This document shows, piece after piece, positions 5,372 to 6,455 of a stretch of 6,455 nt of DNA (position 1 is its first letter; each line of letters starts with the position of its first letter). A program made the position numbers and the translations under genes. Origin of the DNA: an uncultured Porphyromonas sp. Lineage in GTDB: Bacteria > Bacteroidota > Bacteroidia > Bacteroidales > Porphyromonadaceae. A model generated the notes under the pieces. The model was not told the DNA's origin and made no database searches. It saw only the letters and a list, made by a program, of their open reading frames with translations. The stretch spans positions 1-6,455 of the forward strand of contig CAMPUN010000071.1 in NCBI GenBank assembly GCA_946997275.1. Direction: 5' to 3'.

Positions 5372-6455
5372 TACACTGCTCACCAAGCTACACAGCTGGT
5401 ACCAACAGAATCATCGTAAGCTTCCCTGGCGAGATATAGACGACCCCTATCGTATATGGCTCAGTGAGGTGATCCTACAGCAGACACGGATAGATCAGGG
5501 GACGAGCTACTACTTACGATTTGTCGAGCACTACCCCACCGTCTCAGACCTTGCTGCAGCACCGCTTGATGAGGTGCTCAAGCTCTGGGAGGGACTGGGC
5601 TACTACAGCCGTGCTCGCAACTTACATCGTACAGCTCAGATCATCGTCCATGAGTTGGGTGGCACCTTTCCCGCAGACTACCAGTCAGTCCGCGCCCTCC
5701 CTGGCATTGGCGACTACACGGCTGGAGCCGTCCTCTCCTTTGCCTATGATCAACCATACCCCGCCGTCGATGGCAATGTGCTTCGCGTACTGAGTCGGCT
5801 CTATGCCTCTGAGGAACCGATAGACACCACCCAGGGAAAGAAGTACTACACCGCCCTAGCCAGACAACTTGTCGAAAAAGCTCCGCATCCAGGACTACAC
5901 AACCAAGCGATGATCGAGCTAGGCGCACTCATCTGCACCCCTCAGCTATGCGACTGCACCCGCTGTCCCGTCCGCTGCGAATGCCCCTCTGCCGATAGCC
6001 CCGAGCGAACCAGCTTACCACGCAAAGCGCTCAAGCTCTCCGTCCAGCCCCGACACTTAGGCTATCTCTTTGTACTCAAGAAAGGCCTAGACCACCAGTG
6101 GCAGACGATACTTTACCAGCGTCCCACGGGCGACATATGGGCCAAGCTCTACCAGCCCACACTACTATACGACCAGCCCGCAGCTCCGCAAGAGGAGCTA
6201 CTCCTACAGCCTCTTCCTGAGCAACCTGCAGCACTAGCGCATTGCCAGCTACGCCCCTTCAGACGATATAAGCATCGGCTCACGCACCGACAGCTCTACA
6301 TCGACTGCTACTACACCATACTCCCTAACAGTAGCACCCCACAGCTACACGATGGCGGTACGTGGGTACCGCTACACGATGAGAGCGAGTGGCTAGCCCT
6401 CCCCATCACGCTCAAGAAAGCACTCCAGCAGCTCACCTCCCATATCGAGACTGCT
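5367..6455 (+). CDS. mutY: Adenine DNA glycosylase MutY (3' partial)
   Basis: Removes adenine mispaired with 8-oxoguanine, preventing G:C to T:A transversions. The frame is open for 363 codons to the window edge with no stop, so only a short C-terminal piece should be missing. Glycosylase domain: SEVILQQTR with catalytic Glu34, GLGYYSRARNL (76-86), helix-hairpin-helix LPGIGDYTAGA (111-121), and PAVDGNVLRVL with catalytic Asp135. The 4Fe-4S cluster ligands are Cys190-x6-Cys197-x2-Cys200-x5-Cys206, the exact family spacing. From about 230 a MutT/NUDIX-like domain for 8-oxoG recognition follows, with IWAKLY and YKHRLTHRQL (261-270), the counterpart of the FSH-loop region. I chose TTG at 5367 because it puts WYQQNHRKLPWR at residue 11, as in homologues, 13 bp after pfkA. 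In-frame ATGs at 5250 and 5259 would add a Ser/Thr-rich, unrelated-looking lead read out of frame through pfkA. It is probably cotranscribed with pfkA. Confidence 0.94.
   Translation, partial: MSTLLTKLHSWYQQNHRKLPWRDIDDPYRIWLSEVILQQTRIDQGTSYYLRFVEHYPTVSDLAAAPLDEVLKLWEGLGYYSRARNLHRTAQIIVHELGGTFPADYQSVRALPGIGDYTAGAVLSFAYDQPYPAVDGNVLRVLSRLYASEEPIDTTQGKKYYTALARQLVEKAPHPGLHNQAMIELGALICTPQLCDCTRCPVRCECPSADSPERTSLPRKALKLSVQPRHLGYLFVLKKGLDHQWQTILYQRPTGDIWAKLYQPTLLYDQPAAPQEELLLQPLPEQPAALAHCQLRPFRRYKHRLTHRQLYIDCYYTILPNSSTPQLHDGGTWVPLHDESEWLALPITLKKALQQLTSHIETA

Overview
The window is a compact run of eight genes, all on the + strand, from what looks like a chromosomal housekeeping region of a Bacteroidales bacterium, most likely a Porphyromonas species. 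That assignment is inference. It rests on protein character (for example the RadC and PRiA4-ORF3-like sequences), gene starts preceded by A-rich sequence instead of Shine-Dalgarno sites, a TAnnTTTG-type promoter element before pfkA, and a moderately GC-rich composition with heavy use of CTA leucine codons.

Layout: (1) tpiA, triosephosphate isomerase, lacking only the first base of its start codon, overlaps by 4 bp (ATGA) a small exported SPOR-domain protein. (2) After 70 bp comes folE, GTP cyclohydrolase I. (3) After 40 bp comes an acidic protein of the plasmid pRiA4b ORF-3 / IS1096 TnpR-like family. (4) After 18 bp comes miaA, tRNA dimethylallyltransferase, which overlaps radC by 4 bp (ATGA). 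(5) After 65 bp with a candidate promoter comes pfkA, ATP-dependent 6-phosphofructokinase. (6) After 13 bp comes mutY, adenine DNA glycosylase, probably starting at TTG and running off the end of the window without a stop. No gap exceeds 70 bp. I see no RNA gene, CRISPR array, insertion sequence or convincing terminator.

The genes cover glycolysis (tpiA, pfkA), pterin/folate or 7-deazaguanine precursor synthesis (folE), tRNA position-37 modification (miaA), and DNA maintenance (mutY, and less certainly radC). The tight spacing suggests two or three transcription units: tpiA-SPOR, folE to radC (possibly continuous with the first), and pfkA-mutY. All catalytic motifs I checked are intact and I found no frameshift.

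I found no undescribed multi-gene system. The points worth a second look are a 15-bp exact direct repeat bracketing pfkA, the poorly understood acidic PRiA4-like protein with its base-free C-terminal tail, the coupling of a SPOR protein to tpiA, and the abundance of CTAG, which is nearly absent from pfkA.
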